Positions 5,855 to 9,639 of a stretch of DNA of 9,639 nucleotides are shown piece after piece. The notes beneath the pieces are model-generated. The model made no database searches. It saw only the letters and a program-made list of their open reading frames with translations, and had not been told where the DNA came from. Source of the DNA: an uncultured Opitutaceae bacterium (lineage in GTDB: Bacteria; Verrucomicrobiota; Verrucomicrobiae; Opitutales; Opitutaceae); NCBI GenBank assembly GCA_946482625.1, contig CAMLSH010000102.1:1-9639 (forward strand), written 5' to 3'. Position numbers and translations under genes: made by a program. The stretch's first letter is position 1. Every line of letters begins with the position of its first letter.

Positions 5855-7213
5855 TTAAACTTGATACGGCTGAAGCGGCACGGGATCGATCACGGTGGTT
5901 TGCGGCAGCTTGATCGCGAGCTGCGCTTTGAACCAGTCGCGCGAGGCTTGTTCGCCGTGCGTGAGCACGATGCTGCGCGGGGTGGCCTGGACGGCGAACT
6001 CAAGGAGTTCTTCGCGGTCGGCGTGGCCGCTGAGTTCGAAGCGTTCGACGCGGGCTTTGATCTTGGCCTTCACGTTGGCGGTCTTGAAGAGGAATTCTTC
6101 GCCGGGTTTGGCCGCGAGGAGTTCGCCGCCGGGGGTCTCGGGATCGCAGTAGCCGACGAAGCCGATGGTGTTGCGCGCATGGCCGACGAGGCCGGAGGCG
6201 AGCGTGTAAGAGGGGGTGCGCTCGACCAACATTCCCGAACTGATGATGTAGATCGCGTTTTGCTGGGGATCTTCGCCGGGGTTTAGCTTGCGCGGCGCGG
6301 GTTTGATTTTGAGGTCCTTGATGACGTTCTTGGAGAAATTCACGTGCTTGGTCTTGCGCGCGATTTCGTCGAGGTAGTCGGCGAGATCCATGCCGAGGCC
6401 GGCGGCGAAAATGGGGCACTCGACGAGTTTCCCGAATTTACGGGCGTCGGCCAAAATCGAGAGGAGCTCCTGCTGGCGGCCGAGGGCGAAAACGGGCATC
6501 AGGAAGGAGCCGCCGCGGTTGATGGTGTCGTTGATGCTCGTGATGAGCCGGGCGACTTCCTCGACGCGGGATTTGCCGGCGGGGCGTTCAGTGTTACCGC
6601 GCGTGGTTTCGATAATCATCGTATCGAAGTGGCCGGCGGGGAATTTCGCGCCGGGGAGGGTGCGCTGGTTTTCGAAAAGCACGTCGCCCGTGATGAAGAT
6701 CTGGCGCTTCTTATGGTGAAGCTCGACGGCGGCGGCGCCGGCGACGTGGCCGGCGGGGTGGAAGATGATGGTGATCTCGTCCTTTTTCCCGTGGAAGCGT
6801 TTGGCCTGGCCGTAGGGGAAGCCGGTGAGGCGCTTCGAGAGACGGTCGATCTCTTCGTGGGTGAAAAGCACGGGCTCTTTCTGGGCGTTGTCCTCTTTCT
6901 GGCGGATCATGACGCTGGCGGAATTGTGCATCATGCGCTCGATGAGCATGCGGCTGGAGGTCGTCATGATCACGGCGGCGTCCTTATGCTCGCGCATGAG
7001 AACGGGGAGACTGCCGATGTGGTCCAAGTGGCAGTGCGTGATGATGATGAGGTCCACGCGCAGACCGCGCAGGGGAGAAAAATCGGGGGTGGCGGTGCGG
7101 CCGGTTTGTTTTGGGTTCAGGCCACTATCAACGACAATGTTCAGGTCGCCGATTTGGAGGAAATGGCTGTTGGCGCCGATCCCGCCGTCACGGTTCAAAT
7201 CAATTAACTTCAT
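5855..7213 (-). CDS. CPSF73/Ysh1-like beta-CASP metallo-beta-lactamase-fold hydrolase (putative RNA nuclease)
   Basis: Two-zinc hydrolase of 452 residues with the CPSF73-type architecture: lactamase core, inserted beta-CASP domain, then return to the core. Zinc-site residues seen are Asp29 in VVDSG, HCHLDH (60-65), His156 in PAGH, Asp177 in ITGDVLF, and His419 in LTHGE. The beta-CASP part shows motif A at Glu202 (IETTRGN; most relatives have ESTYG) and motif B at His397 (SGHAD). No KH or other RNA-binding domain is added. Relatives cut or trim RNA, so RNA processing is the likely role, not proven. The start is the ATG at 7213 (MKLIDLNRDGG), where the fold begins; the open extension to 7366 does not look like protein. 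apaG lies 149 bp upstream on the same strand, and a strong terminator follows the stop. A possible promoter precedes it (TTGCCG, 16 bp, TATTCA). Confidence 0.9.
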   Translation of the reverse strand: MKLIDLNRDGGIGANSHFLQIGDLNIVVDSGLNPKQTGRTATPDFSPLRGLRVDLIIITHCHLDHIGSLPVLMREHKDAAVIMTTSSRMLIERMMHNSASVMIRQKEDNAQKEPVLFTHEEIDRLSKRLTGFPYGQAKRFHGKKDEITIIFHPAGHVAGAAAVELHHKKRQIFITGDVLFENQRTLPGAKFPAGHFDTMIIETTRGNTERPAGKSRVEEVARLITSINDTINRGGSFLMPVFALGRQQELLSILADARKFGKLVECPIFAAGLGMDLADYLDEIARKTKHVNFSKNVIKDLKIKPAPRKLNPGEDPQQNAIYIISSGMLVERTPSYTLASGLVGHARNTIGFVGYCDPETPGGELLAAKPGEEFLFKTANVKAKIKARVERFELSGHADREELLEFAVQATPRSIVLTHGEQASRDWFKAQLAIKLPQTTVIDPVPLQPYQV

Positions 7214-7227
7214 GTATAAACGGTTAG

Positions 7228-7255
7228 TGAATACGGCGGAGGGGGACACCGGCAA
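7228..7255 (-). promoter_or_regulatory. Candidate sigma-70-like promoter for the beta-CASP gene
   Basis: On the minus strand TTGCCG (7255-7250) is followed after 16 bp by TATTCA (7233-7228). The start of transcription would fall only about 8-10 nt before the ATG at 7213, giving a very short leader, in line with the missing Shine-Dalgarno. The match to consensus is partial and chance is possible. Confidence 0.3.
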
Positions 7256-7362
7256 GCGTGGATTCCGGGAGAAATCTTCGACTGTGCCACGCACTTCGGA
7301 TTGGCGGACGGCCGATCCGGGAATTGGAAAACGCGCGGGGCAGGGGCCGGCGCTTTGGAAAC

Positions 7363-7764
7363 TCAATGAGCGGGGACGCGCATGTCGAACGGCGGCAACA
7401 TGACGTGGATTTTGTTACCGTACTCATCGATGCCGTGGAAACAGCCGGAGGCGCGGGCATCGACGCCGGAGACGTGGTAACTATTGTAGGAAAAGTGTTC
7501 GCCAGGCGGAAGGCGCGGGGTTTCCCCGACGATCCGGTCGCCTTCGACGACCAGATGCGTGCCGTCGGCGTGGTGGATGACCCATTTGCGACCGAGCAAG
7601 GTGATCGTGCGGTCGGAGCCGTTTTCGATGGTGATGAAATAGACGAACGCGTGGGGCTTGTCCTCGGGCAGACTCATGCCGCCGTGATGATAAACGAGTT
7701 TATCGAGACGGGCGGTGAGGCCGGGAAGTGCGAGGGAAGCGGACACGGGCGGATTGCTTTGCAC
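7363..7764 (-). CDS. apaG: ApaG-domain protein (DUF525)
   Basis: Small ApaG-domain protein, a fibronectin-III-like beta sandwich; bacterial ApaG is linked to Ap4A/nucleotide metabolism and protein interaction, but its reaction is not settled. The diagnostic region is clear: YFITIENGSDRTITLLGRKW (42-61), VVEGDRIVGETPRLPPGEHF (72-91), then SYNSYHV, and the C-terminal LPPFDMRVPAH. The start is uncertain. An ATG at 7677 gives only 104 residues and would remove the first strand (LPGLTARLDKLVY), which corresponds to the first strand of known ApaG. I therefore prefer a GTG at 7764 (133 residues); a GTG at 7746 (127 residues) is nearly as good. ApaG is usually about 125 residues. None has a Shine-Dalgarno. 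The gene lies 149 bp upstream of the beta-CASP gene on the same strand and diverges from the SafE-like gene. Confidence 0.88.
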   Translation of the reverse strand: MQSNPPVSASLALPGLTARLDKLVYHHGGMSLPEDKPHAFVYFITIENGSDRTITLLGRKWVIHHADGTHLVVEGDRIVGETPRLPPGEHFSYNSYHVSGVDARASGCFHGIDEYGNKIHVMLPPFDMRVPAH

Positions 7765-7980
7765 GCGGCAACAAACCCACGCAAGGGCGCTTTGCAAATG
7801 GAGACAGGGCGAGTTGGAGGATTGGAGGACAGCGGGAAAAACGTTCAGTAAGAAACGGGCAACGCGGGTGTGCCGCGGACGATTAGCGGGAAGCGATCCG
7901 GGCACGCGGGCCGTTGATAAACGCGGTGGGCGGTGGCTTTCGGTTTGCGAAGGCGGCGCGGGCGGGAAACGTGGCGGCGA
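7765..7980. other. Divergent intergenic region, apaG / SafE-like gene
   Basis: This 216-bp region between two divergent genes has no good promoter match on either strand. A tandem TTGGAGGA copy pair near 7814-7829 is the only small repeat I noticed. The minus-strand frame of apaG stays open through it, so the apaG start could in principle lie further upstream. Confidence 0.4.
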
Positions 7981-8739
7981 ATGTTTTTGAGCGACTACAT
8001 CGGCGTGCTTCTGCTCGGCCTGCTCGGCACGGGGCATTGCGTGGGCATGTGCGGGGCGTTCGCGATCGCGGCGTCGCGCGGCGCGACGAGCACGGGCGGC
8101 GTGGTATTGCGGCAGGTGAGTTATCAAATCGGGAAAGCGACCTCGTATGTGTTTCTCGGCGTGTTGCTGCTGCTGGCGGGGCAGTGGATCGAAGCGCGGA
8201 CCTCGCTGGAGAGTTTTCAAAACATCCTCGGGTTCATCGCGGGCGCGGTGATGATCGCGGCGGGTTTGATGTACGCCTTCGAAGTGCGGCTGCCGCCGGT
8301 ATTCACGCGATGGTGGCAGGGGAATGCGGTTTGCGGCGCGGTGGTCGGGATGTGGAGCTCCACGTCGTTGTTCAAGAGCCTGCTGATCGGCTGGGTGAAC
8401 GGGTTTTTGCCCTGCGGACTTTCGCTGATGGCGCTGCTGTATCTCGTGAGCTTTAACTCGGCCCAAGGCGTGGTGATCGGCGCGTATGTGTTTGGGCTGG
8501 CGACGTTGCCGGGGCTGCTAGCGGTGGCGTTGGTCGGGCAGAAAATCAGCGCGACACGGCGGAGATGGCTGGTGCGCGCGAGCGGCGTGGCGCTGGTGGT
8601 TTTTGGCGTACTCACACTCGTGCGCGGGCAGCCGGCGGTTCATCACTGGATGCACGAGCATCTGATGTGGGGCGACGGCGGTGGGGCGATGCGCGGATCG
8701 CATGAAGGTCATGACGGCCACAGCGGGCACGAGCATTGA
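7981..8739 (+). CDS. SafE/TauE-like (UreH-type) membrane protein with His-rich C-terminal tail
   Basis: Inner-membrane protein of 252 residues with about six hydrophobic segments (near 5-28, 52-70, 82-100, 126-157, 163-184 and 198-215). The N-terminal GHCVGMCG (18-25) and the later FLPCG (142-146) are the two signatures of the SafE-like branch of the TauE/UreH superfamily (COG2836 type), which are often found with copper/cytochrome oxidase assembly genes and metal handling. The last 32 residues carry nine His (221, 222, 225, 227, 241, 244, 247, 250, 252) with Gly and Asp, a likely metal-binding tail. Transport of Ni, Cu or another metal is an inference; sulfite or taurine export is less likely here. 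The start is the ATG at 7981, at the first transmembrane segment; the 16 residues that an upstream start would add are Arg-rich. No oxidase or Cu-ATPase gene is in the window. Confidence 0.85.
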   Translation: MFLSDYIGVLLLGLLGTGHCVGMCGAFAIAASRGATSTGGVVLRQVSYQIGKATSYVFLGVLLLLAGQWIEARTSLESFQNILGFIAGAVMIAAGLMYAFEVRLPPVFTRWWQGNAVCGAVVGMWSSTSLFKSLLIGWVNGFLPCGLSLMALLYLVSFNSAQGVVIGAYVFGLATLPGLLAVALVGQKISATRRRWLVRASGVALVVFGVLTLVRGQPAVHHWMHEHLMWGDGGGAMRGSHEGHDGHSGHEH

Positions 8740-8845
8740 GGCAGTGAGAGAACAGGATGTGGTGCGGTGAAGAATCCGGAGCTGTTTCAACGTCGTCCGG
8801 CTTTCCGCTTGCCAGTGATTTTTGCGGGCCGCACAAAGCCTTTTT

Positions 8846-9639
8846 ATGTCTATGGAAAAGCTCGCCCTGCTCTCTGTGAGTGACAAACGCGGCCTCGTCG
8901 AATTCGCGACCGCCCTCGTGCAGCGCCACGGTTTCCGCCTGCTCTCGACCGGTGGCACCGCCAAGCTCCTCGCGGAAAAAGGCCTGCCGGTCACCGAGGT
9001 GAGCCAGCACACGGGCTTCCCCGAGATGATGGAAGGCCGCGTGAAAACGCTGCACCCAAAAATCCACGGCGGGCTGCTGTGCCGTCGCGACAAAGCCGAG
9101 CACATGGATGCCGCGAAGGCGCACGGCATCGGCATGATCGATCTGGTCGTCGTGAATCTTTATCCCTTCGAGGAAACCGTCGCGAAACCCAACGTTCACT
9201 TCGAAGACGCCATCGAGAACATCGACATCGGCGGTCCCTCGATGCTGCGCAGCGCGGCGAAGAATTTTGAGAGCGTTTCCGTGGTCTGCGATCCAGCCGA
9301 CTACGATGCGGTGCTCGCAGCCTTGGACAAACCGGCGGAGCTCGCTGCGCTCCGTCGCAAACTTTCGCTGAAAGTTTTCCAGCGCACCGCGAGCTACGAT
9401 GCGGCGATTGCGAAGTATCTCGAGTCGCAGGCGGACGAGCCCGACATGAACGCGCTCTCGGGACTGCCCGAGAAGTTTTCGATCACGCTCAAGAAGGCGC
9501 AGTCGCTTCGCTACGGCGAAAATCCCCACCAGCAGGCCGCGCTGTACGGCACGTTCCACGATCACTATCAGCAGCTCCAAGGGAAGGAGCTCAGCTATAA
9601 CAACATTTTGGACATCACGTCGGCGACTTACCTGATCGG
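8846..9639 (+). CDS. purH: Bifunctional AICAR transformylase/IMP cyclohydrolase, 5' half
   Basis: Catalyses the last two steps of IMP synthesis: formylation of AICAR with 10-formyl-THF, then ring closure to IMP. 264 codons are visible before the right edge; the full enzyme is about 510-530 residues. The N-terminal cyclohydrolase domain (MGS-like fold) shows LLSTGGT (32-38), [13 protein letters not shown] (64-76), VNLYPFE (103-109) and [16 protein letters not shown] (125-140). The transformylase domain begins near residue 205 and shows LRYGENPHQ (221-229) and [11 protein letters not shown] (246-256). The start is the ATG at 8846 ([16 protein letters not shown]); the ATG at 8852 is an equally plausible start two codons later. 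There is no Shine-Dalgarno. The coding strand has slightly more C than G, unlike the rest of the plus strand. The gene is not next to other pur genes in this window. Confidence 0.96.
   Translation, partial: MSMEKLALLSVSDKRGLVEFATALVQRHGFRLLSTGGTAKLLAEKGLPVTEVSQHTGFPEMMEGRVKTLHPKIHGGLLCRRDKAEHMDAAKAHGIGMIDLVVVNLYPFEETVAKPNVHFEDAIENIDIGGPSMLRSAAKNFESVSVVCDPADYDAVLAALDKPAELAALRRKLSLKVFQRTASYDAAIAKYLESQADEPDMNALSGLPEKFSITLKKAQSLRYGENPHQQAALYGTFHDHYQQLQGKELSYNNILDITSATYLI

Noticed and set aside
6344..7207. Long open plus-strand frame (287 codons) antisense to the beta-CASP gene
   Set aside because: It lies entirely within a gene with clear catalytic motifs; its translation is Gly/Ala/Val/Asp-rich without any recognisable domain, as expected for a codon-position shadow in GC-rich DNA.

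Overview
The window looks like a chromosomal segment of a high-GC Verrucomicrobium, most likely of the Opitutaceae type. I infer this from the overall flavour of the proteins (xylulokinase, OsmC, ApaG and CPSF73-like beta-CASP homologues), the GC-rich codon use, and the near absence of Shine-Dalgarno sequences. No marker gene such as rRNA is present, so the taxonomy is an inference. Ten protein genes fill the window, five on each strand. No RNA gene, insertion sequence, CRISPR array, prophage or integrase was seen.

Left part (1-2.96 kb). A truncated minus-strand gene for an exported, Ser/Thr/Ala-rich protein runs off the left edge. It is divergent from xylB (xylulokinase, plus strand) across a 314-bp region. 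That region holds an 8-bp inverted repeat, a small hairpin and a 53-nt G-free leader. A small OsmC-family peroxide-resistance gene follows xylB after 27 bp and is probably co-transcribed.

Middle (2.96-5.85 kb). A minus-strand exported alpha/beta hydrolase converges on osmC over a 48-bp gap containing a terminator-like hairpin. It diverges from a plus-strand inositol-monophosphatase-family gene across a 94-bp region with two nested dyads. The phosphatase gene converges on a minus-strand hexapeptide-repeat acetyltransferase. A clear bidirectional rho-independent terminator (5786-5819) lies between the acetyltransferase start and the end of the next gene.

Right part (5.85-9.64 kb). apaG and a CPSF73/Ysh1-like beta-CASP metallo-hydrolase follow each other on the minus strand. 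A SafE/TauE-like membrane protein with a His-rich C-terminal tail (plus strand) diverges from apaG. The 5' half of purH (purine biosynthesis) runs off the right edge.

Most of these genes appear to be independent housekeeping or stress functions; I see no evidence of one integrated novel system. The most useful observations are the candidate regulatory dyads, the unusual xylB leader, the absence of Shine-Dalgarno sequences, the variant beta-CASP motif A, the metal-binding tail, and a loss of plus-strand G excess at about 8.8 kb where purH begins.
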